Shown here in pieces: positions 1 to 11,625 of a stretch of DNA of 64,000 nucleotides. A model generated the notes under the pieces. That model saw only the letters and a list, made by a program, of their open reading frames with translations, was not told the DNA's origin and did not search any database. The stretch is from Dryocosmus kuriphilus (lineage: Eukaryota > Arthropoda > Insecta > Hymenoptera > Cynipidae). The translations under genes were made by a program, and so were the position numbers. Where the stretch lies: NCBI GenBank assembly GCA_038277395.1, contig CM076197.1, forward strand, positions 79,097,951 through 79,161,950. Direction: 5' to 3'. How positions within the stretch are numbered: the stretch's first letter is position 1; each line of letters starts with the position of its first letter.

Positions 1-175
1 CCCCTATACAAAGAACAAAACATGTGAATGATAGAAAAAAAAAATTACTTAAATATTTTAAAGATACTTTTATTTCATTATTTTAATGATTAACTTATGT
101 ATACAAATTAAATACACGTAATTACTGTTTTAAGAAGCAGAACGAACAAGTTACTTTTTTACTGGTTTGCATTGG
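1..175. other. AT-rich flank, nothing recognised
   Basis: AT-rich sequence immediately downstream of the decayed hAT transposase on the minus strand. It probably contains that element's 3' end, but I cannot see its terminal repeat. Confidence 0.3.
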
Positions 176-1366
176 TTACAATAATGGTTTCTTCTTGGAT
201 TTCTGTACTGAAAAATCTTCTATTATATCTTCAAAGTCTATTTTTTGATGAATATCACTTTCTATGTACATGATTGAGAAACTAGTAAGCCGTTCTTGTA
301 ACACAGTTGTTCGTAATTCATTTTTAATTATTTTTAGCCGCGAAAATGAGCGTTCTCCACTACAGTTAGTGACCATTAAGGAAAGAAATATCCTTGTAGC
401 AACTTCCACATTCGGGAAAGTTTCTTCTAATTTATCGGTTTTTATTGGCTTATGTAAGGCTGATATACTCAAGCCCGCTGATTCATTTGTAAGGTTTTTC
501 AAGTTCTGTCTTAAATGAAAGCATTCTGATTTGAGCTCATTAGCATTAACGTCTTCGTAATAGAATTCTGCAAATTCTTCGCATTTGTTTGTCAACTGGT
601 CACAATCGATAATAATTTTTTACTGAGAAAGAACACTAAAACGTTTGTTAACTTTTTTGTATGATTTAGAAGGATTTTTTAAATGAGTGTTCAATGTGTC
701 GATCATATAAGAAATTTTTCTTTGCCTTTCAGCTGTACAGTCTCTGATGATCCTCCCAAAAAAGTGATGCGAGTGCTGCGAATTCTTTTTCTTTGAGTAT
801 TATTTTTATATTCTGCATTTGGTTTTTTCTCCTTGGGCAGCCAATTCATACTGATCGAAATTACTTTGCGCAGTACTGACATAATCGACCAGAGATGCAA
901 AAAGTTTTTGACAAGGCTTTAAGCCTCATTTCTTGTTTTTCCTGATTGATCGCTGTCGCCGGCAATTGATGTTAAAGCTTTAGAAATATGATGATAATCA
1001 TTTTGCAAAGCATTAAGAGCATCAGTGCGTGCAGACCATCTGGTTTGCGAGAGAGACTTCAGAACTTTTTTTTGCACCTAAACAATCTGACATAATTTTC
1101 CACCGCTTGCTTGAACCCGAACAAAAATTGAACAATTTTTGGATGAATTAGAAGTATGCTACTGCTTCTGAAACACAGCCAACAGCATGAACACCCACTA
1201 AATTCAGTGAATGTGCCGCACATGGGACAAAAATAGCAAATTCACATTTTTCTTTTATTCTTATCAGAACACCAGAATATTGTCCAGCCATATTAGGTGC
1301 ATTGTCGTAGCTCTGTCCGCCTACAGAGTGCAGATAGCGCTCATGTAGATGACCGCTAGGTGGCAA
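176..1366 (-). pseudogene. Decayed hAT-type transposase (ZMYM1/DUF4371-like)
   Basis: Remnant of a hAT-superfamily transposase read on the minus strand. The upstream piece (1366 to 1148) carries the family block GQSYDNAPNMAGQYSG followed by FVPCAAHSLNLVG. Further pieces such as LSQTRWSARTDAL (about 1060-1020) follow in shifting frames. The 3' piece (595 to 176) is the hAT C-terminal dimerisation region, with ATRIFLSLMVTNCSGERSFS followed by KIIKNELRTT. Several stops and frameshifts separate the pieces, and the N-terminal zinc finger and first catalytic region are absent upstream of 1366, where unrelated sequence begins. An intact protein of this type is usually 600-800 residues; only about 380 codons are recognisable here. 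It should be non-functional. Confidence 0.8.
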
Positions 1367-1544
1367 AGTTTATAAGTTTCACTGAAAGTTTTTTTTGTTT
1401 ACTTTGTTAGTAAAATGTTCCCTGTTTAAAAAATATTCAAAGATCTGACCTGGTTTCCGATTTAAAATTCAATGTATAAATAACATCAATTCTTAGTAAA
1501 AAAAAAGAAAAATATAATAAACCCTGAGCTTCACTTTTCTTGTG
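1367..1544. other. AT-rich spacer
   Basis: AT-rich sequence between the hAT remnant and the foldback element. No coding or repeat signal recognised. Confidence 0.3.
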
Positions 1545-2027
1545 TTAAGGCTGCTGGCCGAGGTGTCAAAAAACTGTGCTGTCGCCTTAATTCCTATTCA
1601 ATTCCATCTGTTTTCGTATATACGACTTATGTATTTTAAGGAGACACTTTGCAAAAAAATTTCCTCAACCCGGAAGAGGTTCACGGTTGTATGAGGTGCG
1701 CTTAGTATACAGTTTTCCGAAAAAAGTAAAAATATCTGTGCTAAAATACGATAATGGAAAACCATTGGAACTCTTTCTCTACTTCCCCTCATTTCAACAC
1801 TTTTCCATTATCGTATTTTAGCACAGATATTTTTACTTTTTTCGGGAAACTGTATACTAAGCGCACCTCATACAACCGTGAGCCCCTTCCGGGTTGAGGA
1901 AATTTTTTTGCAAAGTGTCTCTTTAAAATAAATAAGTCGTATATACGAAAACAGATGGAATTGAATAGGAATTAAGGCTTCAACACATTTTTAACCTATT
2001 TTTCGACACCTCGGCCAACAGCCTTAA
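1545..2027. repeat. TTAA-flanked foldback element (long hairpin)
   Basis: A nearly perfect inverted repeat with arms of about 235 bases around a spacer of about 50 bases centred near 1785. The arms begin GGCTGCTGGCCGAGGTGTC (from 1549) and end GACACCTCGGCCAACAGCC (to 2023). TTAA stands directly outside each arm (1545-1548 and 2024-2027), as expected for piggyBac-type target duplication. About 20 bases just inside each tip do not pair. After that, pairing resumes and runs almost to the centre. The transcript would fold into a long duplex. Confidence 0.8.
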
Positions 2028-2210
2028 TGACGAATACGTCAGTATTTCGGGGCACTCGTGAGGCCGAGCGCGCACAGCCCAGTGTCCCCGTGTGCCCTTA
2101 TGGTAAAGACGACTGCGTGCAGGCGAACACGCGGCAGTCGTTACCTTTCTTCTTTGACGCTTTCTGTTCATATTTTTTTTAAGGCCACTGCTTATTCTTT
2201 CAGATAATCC

Positions 2211-3135
2211 TTAAGGGGACATTCCAATGTGAACACCCAAAAAAAAGCATATGTTCAACAAAATTGTTCCTTGGGAACTATTGCAGCTAATTGAAAAAAC
2301 GTTTTTTCCCCTTAAAGGTATGATCAAGGAGAATGGAAAAAAAAGTTTTTTGATGATGAAAAATATGTATTTGTTTATTTATAAAATAACATAGATGTGT
2401 GCAAAAAAAAAAAAGTTTTCTGCTGGCGCAGGTGATTTTGGCCCTCTTGGTGATCTGAAACAGAAAATCGAAAAAGTTTCTTAATCTATGTCATCGCCCC
2501 TATGGTTCTAACCTCCACTTTTTTATTTCATCAAAAATTAACAAAATGGCGGTCTTTCTTGGAAAAAGAAAAAAAAAAACACGTATTTTGCGCCATAAAT
2601 CAGGTGAGATTATAAGTTAGAATCAAAATATCAACAAGTTGGAGGTTCGAACGATAGCCATGATAGTGCTGAGTATCGTGTTAAAATTTGAATTCGATAC
2701 GCCCTGTCGTTTTTGAGAAATCACCTGCGCCAGGTGCAAAAACGTCGTTTTGAGAAAAACGCGTTGAAGTTTTTCAAGATGAAAAGTCATAGAAAACATA
2801 CCTTTTCGGCTAATCAGCAATGCCAGGACCATACATCGTACTTTCCTCTTGGTCGTATAGAGCCGATCTTCAGCAGCTCTGGCCTCCTTCCTGGCGATTG
2901 TTTTGGCGATTTTTTTTTTTCCAAAAGCTGCTCGAATGCTTAATTCGTATACCTGTTCCGAAACCCGAGCGCGCGCAGCTAGAGCCTCTCTTTTGGAGCT
3001 TTAGAACTGGTAAACAAGGTAAGAATCACCTAAACCGGCTCGAGGATATCTATTCTATGGGTAAAAACTATCGAAAAATGCAACAACAAAAAAATTGATT
3101 TTTTTCCAAAACGTCACATTGGAATGTCCTCTTAA
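2211..3135. mobile_element. Non-autonomous TTAA-target element (piggyBac-like MITE)
   Basis: The termini are inverted repeats: GGGGACATTCCAATGTGA at 2215-2232, and its complement with one mismatch ending at 3131. Each end is flanked directly by TTAA (2211-2214 and 3132-3135). The interior of about 880 bases has no transposase; the short ORFs inside look random. TTAA duplication is the hallmark of piggyBac transposition, so the element was probably mobilised in trans. The family assignment rests only on the target site and the TIRs. Confidence 0.75.
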
Positions 3136-3199
3136 ACGTAAAAATGAACCTGTAGTTCGGATTTTAGTGCCTGTAGAGCGGGGAGAAACAGATTGTTTT

Positions 3200-3380
3200 C
3201 CAGTAATTGGTAAGTTACTTTTTAAAGGGAACTAGTTACCGTTACCGTTTCATCACGAAAAAAAGTAACTATAGTTACTGATATCGTTACCTTTTTAAAA
3301 TATAACTTTTTCTCAGTTACTTTTTCAAAAAAAAGTAACTATCGTTACTTTTTTCGTTACTTTTATATTTTAGAAATATA
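3200..3380. repeat. Cluster of GTTAC/GTAAC motifs
   Basis: Around a dozen copies of GTTAC or its complement GTAAC, many followed by TTTTT, lie within about 170 bases in both orientations. This resembles the interior of a foldback or simple-repeat-rich non-autonomous element. No terminal repeats or target duplications could be placed. Confidence 0.5.
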
Positions 3381-3739
3381 TAGTAAGGAAAATAATAATT
3401 AACGCTTATTTTTACGTGTGAAAAATACTGTAAATTTCAAATGCAGTTCATTTTTTATATTTCATTGGAGATAAAATATTTTAAAATTTTTTGGACAATA
3501 AGTGACGGCACATACTCGTAATGTTTGAAGCGGAATGTGTGTGGATGGACTTACTGACAAACGGGAATGGAGATAAAGGAATGGAAGAAGATGAAGAAAA
3601 AATCGACAACGAGAAAGGGGAAGACAACAGGAAAGAGGAAGACAAGATTGAAAATGGGTAAGAGGAACAAAGGAGAGAAAACAGGAAGAAAGTGTCCATC
3701 AAGGTAAATGTACATACATTAATGACATGGTAATTTATC

Positions 3740-5190
3740 GGGGTGCCGACTCAAACCTTAGAACAAAATTCCAAATATAACTTTCAAAATTAAATAACCT
3801 TGAAATAAAAAGAATTTAAAATTGTTATACAATCCTAAAGCAGAAACCATCAAAATTGAGTAGGGTTTTTTTATTTCGAGGTCTTCAAGCACAAAATAAA
3901 TTCAAATTGAAGATTCTCAAACCAAGTTCAAGTATATTCAATAATAAAACACTCAAAATTGGAAAATTTTACAATTAAGATAATCAGAACTTAACGTATT
4001 GAAAAAAAAGCACTGAAAATCATTCAAATATTAGCACTTATAATATGAAATTGTACAAAATTGAGCGATTGAAACTATCTAAGGAGGAGAAAAAGAAAAG
4101 AAGAAGAACGCAAGAACCATTCTAATTAAACAACCGATCGTTTAATTTTAATAGCTTTTGAGGCAAAAAAATATTTTAAGTCGGCAAGTTCCGGGTAAGC
4201 TAGTTCAAATCTTTTTGAATTTTTTTTTCAGCAAACACATTATTTTCGGATTCTGGAACCGAAAGCAGCCCTTACTGAACCTCCAACTCTTCAATCTAAA
4301 ATGGTTCAATTCTTAACTGTAAATTAATTTACGTACTTAAATTTTGAGGCTTTCAATTGGAAATTTTATATTTTTGAACAATTTTAATTTTGAATCAAAC
4401 ATTTTTAGCGGTACGAATCTCCGCGTTGAATTTATAATCGTTCAGATATTAAGAGACTTTAATTTTTAAATTGTAAAATTTTGAACGATTTGAGTTTTAT
4501 CCAAAAAAATGTTAAACTTTCAAGTCTGATGCTCGTTTTTTTAAAATTGTTCAACTTATGAAGTATCAAATCAATAAAAATTGTCCATTTAAAAAATGTT
4601 TAATCTGAAATTATTTAATTTTGATCGTCCTTAAATAATAATAATAAAAGTATTAAAAGGCTGTCATTTCTAATTCTGCATTTCTTAACGATTTAAATTT
4701 AAAATCAAACAATTTTGAATTTTACAAACCTAAATTATTATTATTTAAGATTTTTAATTCAGATTTATTCAAATTTAAACGCTTTTTTCAAATTATAGAA
4801 TATTCAATATTACATTATTTCATATAATATCAAGTGATATTTACAGTACTTCAATAAGTTTCTTTAAACTAAAACTAAAAATTAAAAACATCTCCGGTTA
4901 AGAAATAAATTCCCTGGTATTTCCCGGTTTCTCGTTTCAGTAACCAACTAACAATCCCCTTCAGTAACGAAAGCCGAAGTAAGAAAAATGATATAAATTG
5001 TCCAGTAATATACTTGAATCATTTGAACGTTTGTGCTTATTTCAAGTTATTGGTTATAAAATAAATAATGCGGCGGCTTTTAATAATGCAGAAGTCGAGA
5101 ATCGAACGGACTTCTTTTTCTAACTCATGGAGATAAAAAGAGAGGTCCGTTCGATTCCCCACTTCGAAACGGCCACGGAGTCCCACTCAG
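3740..5190. repeat. AT-rich dispersed repeat family
   Basis: A degenerate AT-rich stretch built of phrases such as AATTTATAATCGTTCA and CATTCTCAAACC-like blocks. Recognisably related phrases recur at about 39570-40210, 45920-46330 and 50120-50520, so this is a dispersed family and not unique intergenic DNA. It contains no ORF of note. A small foldback (5092-5168) with a GTCCGTTCGATTCCCC arm lies near its right end. Confidence 0.5.
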
Positions 5191-5340
5191 GGTTGCACAG
5201 TCACGCGTAACTCGAAGTTTCATACGTATACTTAATTCAAATTCAAATTAGGGAAAAAGGTATGACATAACATCACTTTTGTGACAATTACAGAAAATTT
5301 TGAAAATTGAATAATTGAAGTTCATGTTTTAAAAGTAAAA

Positions 5341-5493
5341 AGTGAGTAAACCAGGGAAAAAATTGGGGCAACCAATTCCTTGGAAAGAACTGGAATTTGA
5401 ACGTCAAAAAGTTGGAAAAGGAACTGTACCAAAATGTTTAAAGTGTGATGAAATTTTGGAAAATACAAGCTACGACCGTCTTCTAGTTCACAG
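5341..5493 (+). pseudogene. N-terminal zinc-finger fragment of a hAT-like protein
   Basis: An open segment that translates to a short basic peptide with GKGTVPKCLKCDEILEN, followed by a Tyr-Asp-Arg-Leu-x-x-His-Arg tail. The C-x2-C ... H spacing resembles the BED/hAT-type N-terminal finger of transposases. It has no in-frame ATG and no downstream transposase, and it ends at a possible splice donor near 5492. Most likely a transposon scrap; it could also be a lost exon. Confidence 0.35.
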
Positions 5494-5685
5494 GTACATA
5501 AGTTTATTGATTATTTTTTACTATATTTTTAAACGTTTTTCCCATTTTTTTTTATCTAGTCTCGCATTAAATAATCACAAGAATAAAGGTTATGTTGAAT
5601 GTGATCTTCTTTTAAACAAGGTTTTAAAAATAAAGTATTATTTACATTCCCAGTTAACATTGATCGAGGCCGGTACGTCACGCGA

Positions 5686-6284
5686 TAGGGATGTTCGATT
5701 CTGATCTGATTCTTTGAAGATCAATCTTTTTCGGCGAAAAGATCAATCTTTTAGATCAAATCTCCATTACTTAATTCTTTTGAGAAATTGATCTTTTCAC
5801 TGAAGATCAAGGTATTGATTCTTTTTTTTTTTTAAATGAAATAAAGTGGAGGAAAGGTAGTGAAAACGTAAAAATGCACTCTCGTGAATAGTGTGTCTAC
5901 CAATGAGTGTTCTTCATTCTGTTAAAATCGAGATTGTGATTGGTCGATCACGCAGTGTGTTTCCGCATTGGTAAAAAAGAAGAACTGTGTTCTCACTCAG
6001 CCACTCAGAGTTTCACTCCAGTTCAAGTGCTCCATTTTTCGTTTCTTCTTGGCACGTGCCTCATTGGCTGCCGGCTGGCCTTCTTTAAACTTTTCTTGCT
6101 AAAGCCGGCATTGCGGCATTTCGACTCGATGCGCGGAAACGGCGTCTCTGAGAATCAATCTCTAAAAGATTGATCTTCAGAAGGTCACATCTTTTCAAGT
6201 TGATCTTTTGATATATTTGATCTCGTCAACTTGATCTTGGATCAATTCAAAAGATTGCTCTTTCTAAAAAATCCAACATCCCTA
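5686..6284. mobile_element. hAT-like non-autonomous element (MITE)
   Basis: The terminal inverted repeats read TAGGGATGTTCGATT at 5686 and its near-perfect complement ending CAACATCCCTA at 6284. The flanking octamers TCACGCGA (5678-5685) and ACCCGCGA (6285-6292) match at 6 of 8 positions, as expected of an aged 8-bp hAT duplication. The interior near both ends repeats GATCAATCTTTT-like motifs in opposite orientations. No transposase is encoded. Confidence 0.65.
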
Positions 6285-6365
6285 ACCCGCGACCTGTTTT
6301 CTGGTACTTTGGTACCGTAAGTGGTACGGACGACAATCGTAGCAGGGATTTATCGGCTTGAGCGG

Positions 6366-7115
6366 TAAGGGACCGTCCATAAACTACGTTACCAATTTCG
6401 GACCATTTTTGGACCCCCCCCCCCCCCCCCGTTGACGATGACGATCGTAGGTTTCTATCCCCCCCCCCTGAAAAGTAACGTAGCCTTTGGATAAACTCTG
6501 ATTTTACTTTCATCCTGCGCTTTTTCGCGTTTCTAGTGAGGTGACCGTGTGGTGAATTATTATTTAAGTTTCGTTAATAATAAAAAATAATGTAAAGAAA
6601 AGAATGTGATTTTCAGACTTTTTATTTTAAACTGTGCTTGATTGCATTGTTATGAGCCTGGGTAAGTTCATTGTTTAATTATTGTGAAAGCTTTACACCA
6701 TGTTGACAAAAAATTATGAATATTTTGTTGTTGTTTTAGAAATAGAAATTGCACCAAGAATCTTACAAACAAACTCTGTGAGAAGCCTTTTTTTATTATT
6801 AGGTACACAAAGAGATTTTAAAATTATATTAAAAATGTAATATACGAATAGAACGAAAACAACTATCTGACCATAAAGTTTCAATTTAATATATAAATAT
6901 ATGTGCATATATATACAAAATTTTTTAATTATAACATTTTTTAATATTTATTCATGCAGGTAGTATCTGCAAAAAAAACCTTATTTAATATTAGCTTGTA
7001 ACGTTACTTCAAATGAAACCCCCTCCCCCTCACCGTTTCCAACCATAGTGTTTGGCGCGACCCCCCCCCCCCCCCCCCCCCCAAAGTGGTAACGTAGTTT
7101 ATGGACGGTCCCTAA
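6366..7115. mobile_element. TAA-flanked TIR element with subterminal poly-C runs
   Basis: The terminal repeats begin GGGACCGTCCATAAACTACG at 6369 and are mirrored to 7112, with TAA directly outside both ends (6366-6368 and 7113-7115). A 3-bp TAA duplication is compatible with PIF/Harbinger-type insertion. Just inside each TIR lies a long C run (about 6413-6431 and 7062-7082). The interior is AT-rich and non-coding. The superfamily is inferred from target-site length only. Confidence 0.65.
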
Positions 7116-7397
7116 AGGTAGGCGCAGCGTACAAGGAACGTGTTCTAAGGTACAATCTCGAAAGAATAATAACTAAAAATCATCAAAATACTAGACCTTG
7201 CATATTTTTTTTTATCTTGTACAAAAACCGCCTTTGAATATTAAAAATCTCTGCTTAGAATTTTCATTACAACCCTTTGACATTAATCCTTCTAATCTCA
7301 AATTTTCCCGCTACTGACAGAATTGAGTATTTTAATGTGGCGTCCAGCCCCGTCGGTAAAATCAAATTTTACGTGCTCGTGACGCCTTGGTTGGCAG

Positions 7398-7697
7398 GCT
7401 AGCAATCATGGAGAATAGATACAGGAGACCAAACCAAAGATATTTATCTTTGACCAAACTCCTGTATATTGATTTCACCAGAAACGAGCAGGTTAAAGTT
7501 AATAATGCCATACATTCCGAGCGCAGCGCTAATGTTTCATGCGTAGTAATATTCTCCAATCACAAGCCTGCTATCGATGCAATTTTGTACACATGCGACA
7601 CATGCGCTATATACGGGAAGTAACATAACCATTAAGTTCAGAGAACAACTACAACAACTAGTTTGGCCTCCTGTATCTATTCTCCATGCTAGCATTG
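7398..7697. mobile_element. Short TIR element (about 280 bp)
   Basis: Inverted repeats of about 27 bases, ATGGAGAATAGATACAGGAG at 7408 and its complement ending at 7687. The flanks GCTAGCAATC (7398-7407) and GCTAGCATTG (7688-7697) match at 8 of 10 positions, consistent with a 9-10 bp target duplication. No superfamily is assigned. The interior is non-coding. Confidence 0.6.
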
Positions 7698-7699
7698 CT

Positions 7700-8165
7700 G
7701 ACATCGCAGCCATAGACAATTTCGGAGAAATATATTTTTTACCGCGCAAATAGTGAAAATTCCGTCGTCTCGATTTTTGTTCAAGTGTAGAAGTTATTTT
7801 TACAATTTTATATCACTGTTTTATCGAACTACGACCACTAGATGTAACGACGCTGGCTGAGCTGGCCATGGGCATAGCACGATAGCACTCAATGTATTTT
7901 TTCGCAGCAACTAATTTTCGTATCAGCGCACTCTGGAGGAGATTGAGAGAACTAAGAAATGATATACCTACACAACTGTACCGTGTTTTACTTCCGAACC
8001 CTGCCCTGCGTGCATTTTCCATACAATTTATGTGTCACCATCTCTGGTGTCACACATGCGCAATATGCTTTCATCGATGCCAGCGCATTCTCGACGAGGT
8101 TATAGAACTACTGAGATTGTGTCTCCAAAATTGGGCTGAGTGCCAGGGTTATGGGTCAGATCAGA
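7700..8165. other. Unassigned spacer
   Basis: Sequence of somewhat higher GC than its surroundings, with overlapping short ORFs on both strands (7813-8022 and 7892-8170) that I do not recognise. There is no codon or splice pattern to support a gene. It may be part of an older transposon broken up by the neighbouring insertions. Confidence 0.25.
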
Positions 8166-8169
8166 CCTG

Positions 8170-8955
8170 ATTCATTAAAATGCATGGGGAAAAAGTACAA
8201 ATCTAATTTTCTTGAAATAAAAACGTTCTCATCAAATGTTTTTTACAGTACATGAAGCTAGAAAGTTTTTAATGTTATTAAAAGCAATATTTACTGACAA
8301 GAAAGGAGAAATGCTTGACTTTTTGACGAAAATTCGCTTCCGATATCTGGCGGGTAGTTCAAATCAAAGATTTGTTATTCACACTCAAATGTTGATTTTA
8401 GTATTTATTGTCATTATTAAATTGTAATATTATGTTAATATAATAATAATGTTAATGATGAACAGTAAAAAATTAAAATTTCACAAAATTTAAAAAAATA
8501 TTTCCTTCAAGTCACAAAAAAATATGAGAATTAAGTATAAAATTGTATAGAGACTATAGAACTATAGAATTTCCATAATAGTTAATTTTTATCCTATAAA
8601 TAATTTCATATTTAATTCTGCTAATTTTTATTCGTAAAACAAGGAAATATTTGTTTTAATTTTTCGTTAATTTAAATATTTTATTGATAATATAATATTA
8701 ACATAATATTTTTATTTAATAATGCCAATGAATATTAATATCAACATTTAAATGGAGATAACAAATCTGTGATTTGAACTTCCCGCCACACATCGGAAGC
8801 GAATTTTCTTCCAAAATTCAAGCATTTCTCTTTTGTAGTTAGTAAATATTGCTCTTGATAATATTAAAAACTTTGTAGATTAATGCCCTGTAAAAGAAAA
8901 TTTGATGAGATAGTTTTTATTTTAAGAAAATTGAATTGTTACGTTTTTGCTCATG
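8170..8955. repeat. Long inverted repeat (old foldback element)
   Basis: The left arm (about 8175-8470) and right arm (about 8690-8950) are inverted copies at roughly 80 percent identity by eye. They share blocks such as AGAAATGCTTGA, AAAATTCGCTTCCGAT and AAATGTTGAT. The mismatch level makes it much older than the 1.5-2.0 kb hairpin. A weak ORF in the left arm (8236-8427) is not convincingly preserved in the right arm, so I do not call it a gene. Confidence 0.65.
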
Positions 8956-9181
8956 AATTTGTAGCTCTCGTCGGCCCAAAGTACTGTCAGCACCGCCCTG
9001 GGCGACGGGCAACTCTCATGTTATATTAAATTTCAACTCGAGTACCATCCGTGTGGGCCTATCATCGGTATATAGAAATGGACCGCTAACCCTGTCGCAA
9101 ATAGCGTCATAGTGCATCAGAAAGAAAAGTTGCTCACGTGGAGAACCTTTCTCTTTCTATTCCAGGAGCCTGACAAGTGAG

Positions 9182-9493
9182 TGTGCCGTCCCACGGCAGC
9201 GCAAAACTCGGCGTAACGCGCAAAACGGCAAATCACTAGCTAGTGACTTCTAGCGACCAAAATCTTGTGCTGAATGTATCCGCCTTTATGACTGCGTCCT
9301 TTCGCGTTCCGAGCGTTCCGCTTTTTCATTGTCGTTCGTAAACTTGTAACATAACCAAAAATTTTTCGAAATTGTTATTGTCGATCTTGTCGATTCTATG
9401 TATTATTAATAAAATAGTAAAACAGTGATATAAAATGTCTTCAGAAGAGGAAAATATTCAGGTAACTCAACAAAACTTTTTTTTATGATTGTA
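9182..9493. repeat. Left terminal inverted repeat core
   Basis: Matches the reverse complement of 17301-17612 with about three differences. It contains a near-palindromic GC-rich tip (GTGCCGTCCCACGGCAGCGC), a 5' leader, the ATG at 9435 and the first splice donor at 9462 of the left MADF gene. The repeat therefore doubles as promoter and first exon. Confidence 0.9.
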
Positions 9494-11229
9494 TGTATGT
9501 CCTTTGTGGATATTCAGAAATCAAAGCATTTCTGGAAATTCTGCAAATATCACTTACTAAAAGTTATATACTTTGGACAGCAGAATCGTGGTTAATACTC
9601 ATAAATAAATGTAACACATAGAAAATTTGTTAAAGAAATATAGATATATTTCTTTAACAATTTTTCTATGTGTTACATTTATTTATGAGTATTAACCACG
9701 AAATATTTAATTCATTATTACAGCCCTCAAAAAAGTGTTGGAAATGCGGATGGGTTATTAGCGATACCCAATTACTTAACATTTGGGGGCACTCTTGTTT
9801 TTCTCTGTACGATGAAACAAAGGATGTCATTGAGATTAATGACAATGGAGTCATTAGCATAGGTAAGTAATTATAGTTTAAATGTAGTTGAAAATTTTAT
9901 TTACATAAGAAATGTTATGTTTCAATATAGGTCGAATGACTAGAAAGAAGAAGAAATTTACTGAAGATATTCGCTTGATAACCTCAGTTAGTAAACGCCC
10001 ATGCTTGTTTAAAAAATCACAAAAATATACTGCCTCAAATTTTGAAAAAGAAAATTTCTGGGATGAAGTTGCAAATGAAACATCAATAGGTTAGTAGATT
10101 ATAAGAAAAATGTTTTTTTATTACATATCACAAAATGAGTATTAATCGAACATTATAATTTTTTTAGAATATTCAGCTGAGAAGGCTAAAGCACGATGGA
10201 AGTCTTTAAGAGACCAATACAAACGCGCTCAGTTCTATGAAAATTCAAAAAGATTTCGTCATGGTGAGAGGATGCAATTCCTGGATCAAGATACTTCTGA
10301 TGAGTATGTGGTTATGATTTTTTATGTAAAGTTTTGACTACGTTGTTGTATACTAAAGAGATGAAGTATTATTTCAATTTTTGTTTAAAGAAATATATGT
10401 TGTTGCAGTGAACCATCCGCTAAATTGCCGCTACGCGAAAAATCGAAAAATAGTAAGCGAGCTGATGAAGTACTGATTCTACAGCGTTCCAAGAAATCTG
10501 AAGATTTCAATGCTAAAAAAGCATCAGAGCATGCAGCGTTGCGATATGCAAGGTAAAACCCTTTTGCAATATTTGTCATCCTATCATCATGATTAACATG
10601 ATAATGTATTTTGATATATTGCAGTGGAATTGGTGACACATCAGAAGAAAGCGATGCACCGATTGAATCCAGAGAAGACTTCTCAAATTCTGTCCAGTAA
10701 GTTATATTTTATATTGACAGGCAAAGTCAACTACAATCGCCAGTCAAAATAATTATGGATTCGTATTATTTTTTATTCCATTTTTTGCTTTCCATTGACT
10801 ATTTCTAATATTATTTTTTTCAGTGATTCATCCACATCTCAAAGTGCCGAGAAACATGTTCCGGAAAAAATACCTGCGAATCGTCGGAAAAATACTGTTA
10901 AAGGTAAAAATTTAATCTCAGGAATTTAATTTACTATTAAGTTTTAGTATATAATTAATTTATGGATGTTCATTAAGTTTAATTGATAACTTATAGATGA
11001 CAAGAGGCTTCAGAGAAAGGAAGAACTACAGATGCTAGTTTTGGAGAAAATACGATCACACAAAGTAGAAAGAACGGAACCAAGTGATATGTTTCTATTC
11101 AGTTTGGCAGAAACATTCAAAAAGCTTGATCACAGACGTCAACTTAGAGTGCATCGACGATTCGTTGAAATTTTAGAAGCAGAGTATAATGAGCAAGAAT
11201 ATACTAGAACTCAACATGAAGATAGTTAA
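9435..11229 (+). CDS. Zinc finger/MADF/BESS protein of Harbinger element (left copy)
   Basis: Probable transposition partner of the Harbinger transposase: a DNA-binding accessory protein of the Myb/SANT/MADF type known from this superfamily. Eight exons join in phase: 9435-9461, 9724-9862, 9931-10089, 10168-10303, 10409-10552, 10625-10696, 10824-10903 and 10997-11229, giving 329 residues. Exon 1 encodes MSSEEENIQ from within the terminal repeat. Exon 2 has a C-x2-C...H-x4-C finger (CWKCG ... HSC). Exons 3-4 form a MADF domain (DIRLITSVSKRPCLF, then WDEVA, then KARWKSLRDQYKR). The last exon holds a BESS-like motif, MFLFSLAETFKKLDHRRQL. All splice sites are GT-AG. It is paralogous to the gene at 17358-15837 and shares its first intron phases (0, 1, 1, 2). 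Confidence 0.85.
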
Positions 11230-11289
11230 GAAGTTTATATTTTTGACAGTATTTTTATCTATGAATTACGTTTTAAATTCTAATTATTA

Positions 11290-11625
11290 GTTTTTTAAGC
11301 GCAAAGATAGTTGCGATTCACATTGTAATTTAGACAAGTTGACTAATATTTAAACCTATGTAAAAGCTAAAGTAATTGAAAGTTGGTTCGACTTTAAAAA
11401 TAATTGCAATTCACATTGTGATATAGACAATAAGTCTGATATTTAAACCTACGTAAAATCTGAAGTACTTCAAAGTCGGTTCGACTTTAAAAAATAGTTA
11501 CAATTCACATTGTGATTTAGGCAATAAGTGTAATATTTAAAACTATGTAAAAGCTAAAGTAATTCAAAGTCAGTTCGACTTAATTTAAAAATAGTTGCGA
11601 TTCACATTGTGATTTAGGTAAGGTT
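11290..11625. repeat. Tandem repeat, about 105-bp unit, just over three copies
   Basis: A unit containing TTGCGATTCACATTGT, AATATTTAAACC, and GGTTCGACTTTAAAAA recurs with a period near 105 bases directly after the left MADF gene. Units differ at several positions each. There are no unique spacers between identical repeats, so it is a minisatellite-like block and not a CRISPR array. It could be a subterminal or 3'-end feature of the element. Confidence 0.8.

Noticed and set aside
3481..3702. Minus-strand ORF rich in Ser/Leu/Phe
   Set aside because: Translation of a purine-rich GAA/GGA tract; no start context or homology.
5092..5168. tRNA-like block with GTTCGATTCC
   Set aside because: Only a T-arm-like box within a foldback. 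No A box, acceptor stem or anticodon arm could be drawn.
11290..11625. Regularly spaced repeats, CRISPR-like at first sight
   Set aside because: The whole 105-bp unit is repeated, with no unique spacers, and the context is an animal transposon.
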